Assembly: GCF_000150275.1 (NCBI RefSeq)
Contig: NW_002060949.1
Span: 4,176,499-4,240,498, forward strand
Reading direction: 5' to 3'
DNA: 64,000 nt
Origin: Trichoplax adhaerens
Lineage: Eukaryota > Placozoa > Uniplacotomia > Trichoplacea > Trichoplacidae
In this document: positions 11,451 through 23,328 of the stretch, piece by piece
Position numbering within the stretch: position 1 is the first letter of the stretch
Layout of the letters: every line of letters begins with the position of its first letter
The notes under the pieces: generated by a model
What the model was told of the DNA's origin: nothing
What the model saw: the letters and a program-made list of their open reading frames with translations, nothing else
Databases searched by the model: none
Program-made: the position numbers and the translations under genes

Positions 11451-12028
11451 TTAAGCGATGCATATCCATTGTCCAATTGTAGAGTGTATATAAGTTGGGC
11501 TAGTACTGTGTATTCTCCATGTTGCAGTAAAGATGTATTGTAGTAGTCCCTTTCGTATCTCAATTTACCATTGCAATATCCCTAAATGGACATACTGTAA
11601 TTTCTCACATATCGAATTTCATTCCATTTAGCCGAACCTTTCTCAGATCGAACACATCATCAATTTAATATAAGAGATATTATGCAAGCATACGCTCGCG
11701 GACTGTGACGACACTTGCTGCATCGATTGCAATAGTAGAGTACAGTATCGTGAAATTGGACAAGAAATTATACAGTACACTCATGTATAGTTGCTTTCAT
11801 TCTACGAGGAATGATTTTCTATATTGCACTGCAATCAAGCACAGCAGTCCATTCTTGTAGAGGAAAAGTACCGGTCTTCTCCTCATTCTCAATATCTCAA
11901 TAAATTCAATCTTCTTTTTAATATCTTAAATGGCGAAAGCATCGTTGACAGCTGTTTGTGCAAGCGATAGTCGGTCGATCAGTGCAATCAGTATGTTACT
12001 AGGAAAGAAGTACAGACGTCTAGGATGG

Positions 12029-12249
12029 ACAGTACCTCGCAGTACAGTAACGCTGACAGTACTGCACTGTACAGTGTAGACATGTGATGCGTTTTTTCTT
12101 ATGCTGTACAGTACTGTACATACAGTACATCAGCGTTGTTGATAATATAATGTTTAATATGGATCACTACACTGTACTGTACAGTGTACAGTACATATGG
12201 ATCACGATGGAGTCACAGTACTGTACGTACGGTACATGTACTGTACACG
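12029..12249. repeat. GTACTGTAC-type array upstream of MRPL13
   Basis: Dense runs of TACTG and TACAG pentamers making palindromes such as GTACTGTAC, TGTACAGTACTGTACA and GTACGTACGGTAC. It ends about 60 bp before the MRPL13 start codon. The same kind of array recurs upstream of other housekeeping genes in this window. Confidence 0.75.
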
Positions 12250-12311
12250 AGCGATAGTACCGCACTAGACGCGCTGGTAGCTTTGCTCTCCCGTTCATCG
12301 CACGATGCAAT

Positions 12312-13849
12312 ATGTCTTCCTTTCATCGAGCTAGTCAGGTAAGCTAGGAAATCATGCTACATTAATACTTCATGAAAGAGAGATAGAAAGCACTACAGCG
12401 TTGAGATAGTTGGATAGAAAAGCATACATGATGAGACTAATAGAATCTCCTATACTTCTCTTTCGACACGGATGCAACTCTGCAGAGTTTGCGTACTCAT
12501 GCACGTATGTGGTATTTAATCGATGCCAAAGATCAAAAAGTTGGGAGATTAGCTACATTTGTTGTTAAATTATTGCAAGGAAAGACCAAACCTATCTATC
12601 ATCCTGCCGGTAATAGTTTAGTTAAATGATATAGAATAAATTGTTGCAGATTGTGAGTGGTTTAATTGACTTTTTTCTCCCTTCGTATTGATTCAAAAGC
12701 TGATGTAGGAGATTTCGTTGTCATTGTCAACACTCAAGATGTTGTATTCACTGGCAAAAAGTGGAATGACAAGTTATATCGACATCATACGGGGTACTTC
12801 AGATGATTTTATAGCTATGGCTATACATCTAGCTTATCTTTTAATTGCTTACCTTTATTTCGCTGGAATAGTTCAGTTTTTTGATTAAAATATTGTCGTT
12901 TATTACAATCAAGATATCCTGGTGGCTTGAAAGAAATTAAAGCCAAAGATCTCCACGCAAAAGATCCCCGAGAGGTGGGTTACTATTTCCTCTTGAACTG
13001 GTTGTATCATTTTACTATCTTAGTAAAGTAATTGCAAACATCCATAATACTAGTTTTTGACATAGAAGTATGACAATCATGCCTCTCTTTCCCTTCTATC
13101 TCATAAGGCTATCAATATCAAACACATGTAAAATGTGTATCAATTTTAATAAAAGCTGATCGTATTCGAAGTTCATGTACATAAATTACTCACATTTAAT
13201 CCTTTGTAATGCATGTAACATTCCTGCTTACCAATACTTATCCCACCGCAGGTTTTAAGAAAGGCTATCTATGGCATGCTGGCAAAGAACAATTTACGGT
13301 ACACCTTTATGCGCCGTCTATATTTATACAAGGACAAGGTTAGGTGCATCACCAGTCGTACATCGTAATTATGCTGTAGAATGGTCGTGTACTGTATACT
13401 GTATCATATTGAAGCTTTAGCAAATTAGCCGTATCGAGAATCTCCATCAACACCTAGAATACCGTATTTTTAATGATAGCAATAGCTTTGATGACAGGAA
13501 GATCCTTTAATAACTTGTAATCATTTTATGCTTTATCGTATACTTTTATTAACCCAAAAAACTATTGCAATATTAATCTCCGTCAACACCTTCTAGAATA
13601 CCGTATTTTTAATGATAGCAATAGCTTTGATGACAGGAAGATCCTTTAATGACTTGTAATCATTTTATGCTTTATCGTATACTTTTATTAACACAAAAAA
13701 CTATTGCAATATTTTGATTAAATTCACAGAAACATCCATATAAAAACAACATTACACAGGAATTAACAGGACCATGCAAACCGGCTAAAAAATTACAAGA
13801 CTATACACCCGCTGAAATTGAAAACTACCCTTATAAGAACTTATTTTAA
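12312..13849 (+). CDS. MRPL13: Mitochondrial large-subunit ribosomal protein uL13m
   Basis: Structural protein of the mitochondrial ribosome. Six exons: 12312-12338, 12486-12609, 12700-12793, 12914-12974, 13252-13338, 13730-13849, joined in consistent phase to give 170 residues. The start MSSFHRASQ closely matches the vertebrate N-terminus. Family signatures follow in order: ARMWYLIDA, GRLAT, KPIYHP, GDFVVIVNT, FTGKKWNDKLYRHHTGYPGG, AIYGML, then a C-terminal extension (KKLQDYTPAEIENYP) typical of the mitochondrial form rather than bacterial L13. A poly(A) signal lies at 13887-13892. Its last intron carries a recent tandem duplication. DEPTOR and DSCC1 lie nearby, as in vertebrates. Confidence 0.95.
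13439..13713 (+). repeat. 136-139-bp direct tandem duplication in MRPL13 intron 5
   Basis: Two copies (13439-13574 and 13575-13713) beginning AATCTCC(A/G)TCAACACC and ending CTATTGCAATATT. They differ by a few substitutions and a 3-nt indel, so the duplication is recent. It sits wholly inside an intron and leaves the splice sites intact. Confidence 0.9.
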
Positions 13850-14188
13850 TGTTTTATATCTATTAAACTAAGAATGTTATGCTACAAATAAAAATTTCTC
13901 AATGCGACTGTTGATTATTATTTCTTAATTACTATAGTTATTGGGGCTATTCGGTATTTATTATAACCCTCATACAGATGATTATCTTAACGATCAGTTT
14001 AATGATTTATTTAGTATTCAAAAGTATTCAGACACCATCGATTAGTTATACAGTACTTCATTCTACTATAGCTCTATTCTGTAATCTGTATAACAGATGA
14101 TATACATAATAAAAAATGTGGCACCTGAGGCAATCATCTACAGGTATCGTTCTTATACAACAACTTCTTACAAGTCAGAATTTTGATA

Positions 14189-16329
14189 TCAATGAGATGG
14201 AGAATACAAATTGATAACATGACGAAAATAGCCAAGCTTAGAGTATGAAACAGCATTGTTTTTTAAATCTATTGAGGCAATAACATCTGCTGGCTCATCC
14301 AGAACTTCGAATCTATAATATAATTTATCGCGCTTTTCATCGATATTCGCTATATTTCCAGAGAATACAGGTCTAAATGCACCTATTATTTTGAAAAAAA
14401 AGACATACATATTATTCATAACGATAAGTACGAGTATTATAAGTATTAAAATATTGCAAATCGTTCCAGAAGGTATATAAAACTATATTGCAACTTAAGC
14501 GGTAGTTTATGTCATAGTAGGATAGCTTATCAATTTACTGTTGAAACTATGTATTTTGTATTAAATTAAAAATCAAGCATAAATCTGATTTCTAATAAGA
14601 GTACATAACTAGTACGATAGTAATATCCTTAAAAACAGTTATCAATCGAGGAAGTGATTAAATATGAAAGACGTGATATTTCAATTGTTGCATTACCATT
14701 AGGTGCAATCTGAAATTTCTTTGTTATGTGTCCATTTTTAGGATTGACGCTAACTAGGTACCATTGCGGTGCACGCTTGAAATCCTTTCGAGGTGCAACT
14801 CCAGGAGATACAGCCAATAGCTCTCCAGTTTTCTTATAGAACTATAGTCCAAAAATAAAGTATACAAATGCTGAACTATATAGCTAATCCAAATTTATAA
14901 TGACTAAGGAGTAATGTAATCTATAAACTAATAAATAATTAACTGAGTTAATATGGACAGTTTTATAAAAATAATCGTGAGAAGCTCATATGCATAAAGT
15001 ATGAAATTGTAAACTAACATGAATGGCTCCTATCGTATATCTGGATACGTTAAGGTTAACAATTTCGATCCCCGGTTGAGTTCCGTAGTGAACAACGTAG
15101 AGTTTTGCTAACAACTTATCAGCTGAATTTTCATTCCCCATGAGTAAATAACAGATTTTATTTTTGGTATCTAAAGTTGACCATAAAAAGTTGACGTATA
15201 AATTTTCCGGTTGAGAATTTATGATTGGTTGGAAGAGCTTAGGTTTTAAATTCATTCTTGACACTAGAAAGGAAAAGTAGCCAGGTTTTCTCGGCAATTT
15301 CACTATTTGTAAAGTAATAAATCCTCCTTCTTCATCATCCATGATAGCGTTTATCGGGGCAATATTTACAGCTTCTGCAGCGAGTGAATCATTTGCTTTA
15401 GTGTTGCCCTTTGCTCTGTCGATAGCAAACAACTTATTAGCAGTTGCATCGGCATTACTCCCTTTATGAACGATGGTGTACATCATGTCACTTTTGTAAA
15501 CGTAACAGAACGCTTGAATAGCAACATAATCGATAACTTGCTTGGCCGAATATACTCGAAATTGATTGGTTAATGGGGCACTAAGTGTTGATAATTTAAT
15601 AATTTCTCCAGTAGCAGTGTCAATTTTAACATAATTCGCTTCATCAAGATCGAAAGGGCTTGCAGAAATACCATAGATGTAATTACCCGAGCTAGCAGCA
15701 GAAAATCGATCAGATAATAAAGCAGCAAATTTTAAATAGTCACTTGCTTGCTTTGGTAACGTCATCCTTTGCGATCGCCACTCCTTCCAGCCTTGATACA
15801 CTTCCTCCTCAGCTTCATGATGATCATCATTACTCTTCTTATGACTGAATGATACATCAGAACATTGAATAAACGTTTGTTCTCCAGGTTTATGAGAGTT
15901 ATATCGTATACGTAATACGCAGTGGGAACAGTTAATATTTGGGATAGTAATTGGTACCGTGTAGTTTTGTCTATTACTTTGGGCATAAGCGTAAAAATCC
16001 ATAATGACAGCTAAAACCACAAACGGTTTGCTATCGTTGCCAGCTGCATAAGAAATATCCATATAGCCTGGATATCCAATTTCATAATGGTTATAATTTT
16101 GTTGCCATTTAATAAAAAAGGTCTGGCCAGGAGTGATATGCTTCTTAATTTTACCGTCGAATTTTTGTCCACCACAAGGTTCACCGTGGCGAAAACAGGT
16201 TGGATTACCGGCAGTGGAAATATCAAATTTTCCTCGTTGCTTTGGATTGATCATACAAATATGTGCCTCAATTTGGACTAACAAGGCTAAACTGATCAGT
16301 ATAATCGCCACAGAATGTATCAATTTCAT
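14189..16329 (-). CDS. Secreted LPMO-like histidine-brace protein with long C-terminal region
   Basis: Three exons on the minus strand: 16329-15019 (437 codons), 14841-14697 and 14382-14189, giving 549 residues. The signal peptide (MKLIHSVAIILISLALLVQ) is predicted to be cut at IEA/HICMINPKQRG, leaving a mature N-terminal His, the hallmark of copper lytic polysaccharide monooxygenases. Further domain marks: CFRHGEPCGGQ, a second His in YNHYEIGYPGYMDISYA, and FIQCSDVSF, similar to the C(A/S)D(I/V) strand near the copper site. These cover about residues 23-160. The rest (about 185-549) has repeated G..Y.ID-type strands (DEANYVKIDTATGEI, NKLFAIDRAKG, NIANIDEKRDKLYY), suggesting a beta-propeller-like fold that I cannot name. 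Function on chitin or another polysaccharide is inference; copper binding without oxidase activity is an alternative. Confidence 0.6.
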
Positions 16330-18764
16330 GATGTTCTACCAATACCGATGACTATCTAACTCGTAAAAATAATTTGAGATCAAAATGTCCGAGCTAGAAA
16401 TTGCATGCACGGTAATACGGATACTCCAAATTAATTCAAGTTGTATCGAAATCCTACAGTACCTTCACACACTAAATACGCTTAGCAAATAGAGAAGAAG
16501 AAAATTTCCACTTGTACGGTTGCTACTGACGACGAGTACTGTGAAATACTGTATTACAATATTGACCAGTGCAACACTGCATAGACTACTACTGTAGATA
16601 TCTGCAGTAGTATTCCATGAACGCTGGTATACTAACCTAACCTTAATTAATTAATTAATTAATAACATCTAAAATTCCACGACGCGGTACAAAAACGGTT
16701 TGATACACAAACAATACCATCTGCCAGTCAAACAGATAGAAAACATAGCAAACTACCGTTACATATGAGATTGTATACGTAGAACTTGCATACTAAAAGG
16801 AAAATCTTTCTCAATTTAGTCTTGATATATCATTCCAGTCATCACATCTGATGACAGAATAGTTTAATTCAATTTGGAAATGAGCTAATTTGGAGGATTA
16901 ACTGTTAATTTTCTTTTCTTGTCTATCTATTGATCAGAAATTGATCTACGCTGTGACCTTTAAGGCTTTTTCCGTCACGTGCCTCTCACATTCTAGAAGA
17001 GTCGTAAACTTATTGCAGTCAAAGAGCTCTCTCCACTGCCTAGAATTGATGGCGTTGCATAGCTGTAATTAATGATCTGTTTATTGCTTAAATGAAATAA
17101 TACTATTAACAATAATAAAATAGCAATTACAATTAATTGAATAAATAACTGCAGCACACTAGTTAAGCTATAGTATCATTCACTATTTTCTATAATATCT
17201 GACCTGATGTACTGTTGTCGAGTAGTAACTGAGTAATCCCGCTAGGCCCCCATAATACGGTAAATCATCGATCGATTTACTAGCAATATATTAATAAAGT
17301 ACGTATGCTGTTACAATAACAGGACTAGTAATACGTACGCCAGTAAAATACGCCGATACATTATGGTATATAGAATCTGTAGACAAGGCAAGAGAAATTA
17401 TCGAAATATATTATAAATTCACTACTGGGCTAGATGAACGTATAACGGTGTATTAGTAGTGATTACAAAGCATCATAATAAAGTGCTCTAGAGTTTCTCA
17501 TTTGCTCGTTTAGTTCATCTCCTGCAGTAGATTCAAACCGCTAAATTCTACATTGTTGTAACTGGAGAAGCCTTTATAACGGGTACATAATTTGCTGTAC
17601 TTTATGAGAGTGTATCTGGACTGTCATCTTTTAAAATCTATTAAGTGTACTAAAACAAAGACTGAGATTTTCTACTACAATATGCTATTACGAAGGCTTT
17701 CCTTCTCCGAGAATTACTAAGTATTAATATATTCGAACTAACAGTCAATTGAGGCACAGTTATAATATTTCCTTCTATTTTATGCAGAGATATCAAGTGT
17801 AATAGAGACGATCAGTATTAATATCTGTCTTCATCTTCGAAGTATGTACTCTAAAAAAGCTGATCATACGCTGATTCTATAACATTACGAGTAGCAAATA
17901 CACTTCTACTGACGTACTGTATCACCCATCATAAAACATATACAAACCTTTATCTAGTGAATTAGCCAAGTTGAAAACTATCAAGCATAATGCCATTAAT
18001 AGAATACAGCATATTAGCCACTCGGCTTAACTGCTTTATCTCATATCGAAAAAACAAGCTTGCAGCGGATACGAGGCATTAACGATAAACTATGTCTTCG
18101 TATATAGCGTCTGTTGATCAGAATTAACCATATTTTATTTAATTTTTAATTGTAATGAGTGATACACTATTGCAGACAAACAAACATTGTTACCAAATAA
18201 TTACTTCATAATTTCAAAGGATGGTTACGCATTTTATTAGCTATACTTTAAAACTGTGATTTTTAACAGTTATAATCTCTATATACGCAAGTACTAAAGT
18301 ATTATACTCTGTATATTAATTTACCAATATAAGATACGAATACGCTTTTAAAATTAACCACAAATAATAATGTATTTACATCACTGTAATGAGACCTAAA
18401 CGTACAGCAAATGTGTATCAATTTGACAAAGAACGATTAGGAAGGTATATAAGATTTGTAGATATTATTTTTGATTTATAAATTGGATGCTATAACTAAT
18501 TACATTAGTTAGCGTATTCGCGATTATATTAAAAGATATTACAATTTACAAGGATTCATAACTCACAGTGTACAGATATATATAAGAGCTGCATACTAAA
18601 TTGTACATTCATTTCACAACTTTCATGTTAACATTCGTACGCATTAGCCATATCATATAAATTACTGGCAATCTCAGTTATGCCATATGTTCAAGTCTAA
18701 TAATTAATATAATGAAAGACAGTGCAATGTTAAATTGAATACAAATATATCTAGCTGATGAAGT
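16330..18764. other. Intergenic between LPMO-like gene and DEPTOR
   Basis: No recognisable gene over 2.4 kb, only the start region of the LPMO-like gene on the left and the DEPTOR 3' end on the right. A short TTAA run is at about 16643-16664. A short frame starting at 18389 (MRPKRTANVYQFDKERLG) ends at a possible donor but has no partner exon that I can find. Confidence 0.5.
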
Positions 18765-21757
18765 CTACTCATCTTGTATAGCCGTCATTATGATTAAATT
18801 AATAGTAGTAGGATACTGGACGATTAAATCAGCAACTTCAGTATGAGACCACTCTAGGACACATTGATTATTAATTGATACAATAACCTGGCCAGCCTAG
18901 TATAAGACGATGCGTCAGCTTTTAAGTAAAAGTTGTACATAATCTAAAACTTCTCATACAGGCATATTAGCCATAATCACATATTCGTATATTGCTAGAG
19001 ACGCTGTAAATATGCAAACCTTAAGACCGGCAGCATAACCTGGGCCATTCGGATCGACAGTCTGTACGTAGACAGGAGCTTTACCTCGAACGACAAATCC
19101 AAACCCAACGTTATCACGAATAATCTAACGATAGAGTAAAATAGTATTGTTGTCATTTTTTAATAGAAAACCTTATCCTCTACATATCACAAGATGAGTC
19201 TATAAAACCTTTATATTTTTCTTGACATAAGGTGCATTTGGATCTCGCAATTCTTTGAGCGTAATAGGTTTCTTTAAAACTAAAACATTGAAGAAGTTTA
19301 TTGTACGCCATAATGTTTTCAATCGTAAAAATGCAAATAACTAGAAAGTAGTTCGTTACCTGATCCAGTCTTATCAACGGGTTTGGTTAAAAGATCTTCA
19401 TCTGTAATTGGTCTAGTATTTTTATCTAGCAGTTTTCAACATTAAAAGTTTTTACTATAAATATAAGCATATTTACTTTTTCTTTAACTAATTAACTAAA
19501 ATCTCTACTGTACCCACTATCTAAAAATATCGGATATTGAAGTGATAAATAGTACCAATATTGAGCAATGATTGAATAAAGCAACCAATTTCATTACGTT
19601 AACAATTCTGACCGATATGTACTGTACAAGTAATGCATAATAGGTTGGTCTGTTTAAACTTACCAATAGAGGATCCATCAACGTGAAAATTTGCTTTAGT
19701 AGTATGCGAAATTGATGAAGCATCATTTTCGTCGCACAAGTCGCCTATTTTGACATTTAAAGCATCCAATCGGAACTGGTAGAATATCTTTTGATCCTTA
19801 AAATGGTGGTCGTCAGTGACTAGTATTAAAAAAAGAAGCACATTGAATAAAAAGTTAATAAAATTAAACTAAGGAGGATTACAGTACCAAAAGTAATCAA
19901 AAATTGCGAAATAGTGGCATAGAAAGCAAAGCTTCGGGTAAAGTATTACCATGTCTGATAACTCCGTTTTCAAGAAGTTTTCTACATGACGCTTCTGCCT
20001 CTGGCCTGAAACCTGCACGTCCTTGTTGCACGAACCAAGTTACCAAATCCGAGCCCAAAAAACATTTAAAAGTTTTTTGAGATTTATGAGGGGTATAGTC
20101 ACGAAACAAGCTGCCATACTCTGCATGTAAGCTAAATGTTGATAATTAAACGTTCAAAGTTAACACCAGAACGTTAATTATACAGTGTCAATTAGTTCTA
20201 AATCGAAGCAACTGAAGAGTAGATATTCTGTATGCTTTCTACTTTAGTATTATGTTTGTAATCATGAACTAAGTAAGATTTCCTTCATGTGATACTAAGG
20301 TTTAACCAAATTATTTCCAAGAGAAGACTAATATGGAAACTCTCAATGACTAAGCAACGCCATTTTTTCAAAATTATCCGTTGTACGAGCGTACTTACAG
20401 GTAACGCAGTCTTTCACCTTCTAAAAGTACATCAACTTCAACATTGGTATGAAACGTTTCATCGTCGACACGAAATCGATAATATAATCGTTCATCTTTA
20501 AATTGATGATCATCGCAAACTATAAATGGGATAAATGTTAATTTATTTGCTGTAGTCGGATGGACAGAAATTTTCAAGTAGGCAATAAATTATCAAGTTT
20601 ATTTTAGCTGTATAGCGCTGTATAATAAGGCAACTTACTAAAATCATGCCTATGATAGCGAAATAAAGCAAGAACTGGATATAAAGTCAATTTTATCCTT
20701 TTGAACGATTATACTCGTATGCTAATTTTATTATATTATCTAATTGTTACCGCGTTCAGTATAATTAGACTTCCGCGATCAGAATATCACAATCACAATA
20801 TCACAATATCTCTACGGTACAGTATACAGCGATATTGATATGTTGTAATTAATTATTGATCAAGATAGTTTATTAACTTTTGCAGTCAAGCTTTGCATTT
20901 TAAAATCAATTCGCAGTATTTTCCATCAGTTGATGGAAAATAATGCCAAATTAATTAAAGATGATATAATGAAAACACTTGACGTTGAGATTGGTGTACC
21001 TTAGGATAGTACCATACTCTACTTTTCGACAAGAGATCGTAAGTATACAGTCGATCGATCACTGTAGTCCATACTAATTACTCTACTACATACCGTTTAT
21101 TACTCATTCGTTTAAATCATACGCGTATTTCTGTATCTTACAAATATTCGAAAAAAAAAGAAGAGGATCTGATCTATTACAAATCTGGCTGTATCACTTA
21201 CCCTTTGATATCAATATTTTTAAAGGTAAAATAATAATACATGAATACGAACATAATAAGAACTATTCGTATACGTGACTTGGAAACTAGCAATAATGTC
21301 AAGTACACCTAGAGTATTTATTTATTTATCTCTTTATTGGTGTAATTACAGTACAGTAAATAAAAAAGTCTCAAAAGTCATCCTAGGAAGGTATGATGAT
21401 TGATTTTAATGCTATAAAATTTATAAATGAGAAGTCATGAAACAAACCGATATCAATCTAATTTTTTTACAATAGTTTAATTCACATACCATGATGAATG
21501 ATATTCTTCTCTAGTAATTTTTGCATTGAAGCGATGGCATTTTGCCTATTTAAAACTTCTTCATGTAGTACTAACCAATCGATTAGTTCTGTGCCTTCAA
21601 AGCACTTAGGATAGGAACGTAAATGATATCGTCTATTTTGAATAATAGTCTCACTGCCAGCTTTATCATGAAGTCTTAAACGTAAATTTTCACCTATCAT
21701 TATCAGATCTCGATCCGATAAGCTGTCTGCAATAGTAGAACTTCTCCTTGTTTCCAT
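18765..21757 (-). CDS. DEPTOR: DEP-domain mTOR-interacting protein
   Basis: Inhibitor that binds the kinase mTOR. Eight exons on the minus strand: 21757-21490, 20519-20399, 20131-19950, 19819-19664, 19427-19360, 19271-19209, 19124-19020, 18896-18765; 364 residues. Order: DEP1 (RLRLHDKAG, YHLRSYPKCFEGTELIDWL, IIHHVCDDHQFKDERLYYRF), DEP2 (CFLGSDLVTWFVQQGRAG, VIRHVTDDHHFKDQKIFYQF), a short linker, then a PDZ domain (IIRDNVGFGFVVRGKAPVYV, VDPNGPGYAAGLK, VIVSINN). Two DEP domains plus one PDZ is the DEPTOR architecture. The segment KPITLKELRDPNAPYVKK aligns by eye with the vertebrate stretch before the PDZ. The linker is shorter than in vertebrates and I see no SSGYFSS-type degron. Divergent to DSCC1. 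Confidence 0.93.
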
Positions 21758-23328
21758 AGCCCTGCTATCAAGTTACGTCCAATCCACGGTTGTCTGTAAC
21801 GAATAAGAATACACGATCAACGACAAGCCACAACGATTTTCTTTTTTCAACGTATTTTGAATCACCAATGAATACTAACTACTGTGTATCGCGTTGAATG
21901 CAAATGAAATAGGCCAGATGTTCACTATCATCAATACAAAATATTGCGCACCCTTTCCTTTTGCATGGAGCGGTCAAACTACCAGACATAAAAGAGGATT
22001 TTGCAGTGGAAAAGTGACAATACAGTAGATTAAACGACGCGTCTGATCGCTATCGAAGGACTCTCTATTGGCAAAGTTTCGAGTGCTGATACGTATGAAG
22101 TAATTTGAACTTTAATTTCGCAAGCTCTTTATTTCCACAACGTCTGGTAGATTAATGATTGAACTGTTTGCGATTGGATAAATGATTTCAAGTAGAAAGT
22201 CAATAAATCTGCTGCAATGATTTAAAACTGCTCAAGTGTGAAGCTGCTCAATTACCTGGATCTCGACAAAAGTCTGCAGTACTCACTCAGCACTACAGTA
22301 CTGTACTGTACTGTACAGTACTGTACACCCTTTTACAAACCAATTGTCACCCCCTGAAAGTACTGTATGTACTGTACTGTAGCGAGTTTGGTTTGTACTG
22401 TACAGTACAGTACAAGATACTGTACTGCAGTTCAGTCAATGTCTTGTAAATAAATCAATAGGATTCAAACTGAAAAATTGGGGGACGGTACGGGACGCCG
22501 TACAGTACTGTACTGTACTAAGAACAATAGCTATCCCGTCTCGCCTTGCACTGTCTCTACTGTACATTTAGTGTGCAATCGTTTAGGGAAATGACTGGGT
22601 CTAATGGACGGTTTGAGTGGGTATTCTATTTGGTGATAGGAATGGAATGGAAAACATTCAAGATATACAATAGTGACGATCATGGGACTACTTACTCATT
22701 TTCTGCCTTCCTCTCTCTTTCAAAATTTCAACTGCTATAAACTCGGTGCTATTGAGTAATTGTATGCATAAAGGTAAATAAAGCGATCTTTCGGAATGCT
22801 AGAAATTGGGGATTTTGGACTTTGGAGTACTGTCAAGAAATGACCATTTCACAGAACTCTACAGTACAGTATATATTTAGTGATGTACAGCTGTACAGTA
22901 CTGTAGAACAAGTACCAGAAGTGCCTACTGTACATGTACACAACCTTACCACACACAATAATATTGCACTTTAATCTGAATTAAAAAGTTTTCTGTAAGA
23001 ATGGTGTGTTAAAAACAAAACTTTGCAAAGTCTAGCAAATCCAATCAAGCTTTGAATATTATTACTTATTTATTTATTGCTAACTAACTACTGAGTGTAT
23101 GGCAAAATACCCTCATCATCATTTGGGCTCCAAGTACAGTACTGTACTGTACTGTACTGTAGTGAATTGAAATTAATTAACAGTTAAAAGTACAGTACTG
23201 TACTGTACAGTGCACAGTACAATGCATTGTATTGCACAGACCTGCACAAAAGTACTGTAAATCACGTGATAGTGTACAGTAAGTGAAAGATCTCTGATCC
23301 AGTCGACTCATCATCCACTTTAACCAAG
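21758..23328. promoter_or_regulatory. Divergent DEPTOR/DSCC1 promoter region with GTACTGTAC arrays
   Basis: The 1.6-kb space between two start codons on opposite strands. Arrays of TACTG/TACAG pentamers occur at about 22290-22335, 22365-22430, 22495-22520, 22860-22935 and 23135-23285. No TATA box is evident. The short frame at 22546-22740 inside it has no family motif and I do not call it a gene. Confidence 0.6.

Noticed and set aside
15762-16351. Extra open frames on both strands overlapping the LPMO-like exon 1
   Set aside because: They are frames in the shadow of a 437-codon exon with a clear signal peptide and family motifs.
18389-18444. Short frame MRPKRTANVYQFDKERLG ending at a possible GT donor
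   Set aside because: No partner exon or known family found before DEPTOR; too short to support a gene.
19279-19361. Alternative joining of DEPTOR exon 6 at the TTTTAG acceptor, giving VLKKPIT
   Set aside because: Recounting the run of five G on the + strand at 19379-19383 makes exon 5 end in phase 0, so this acceptor would give an in-frame stop; the AAAG acceptor before 19271 is used instead.
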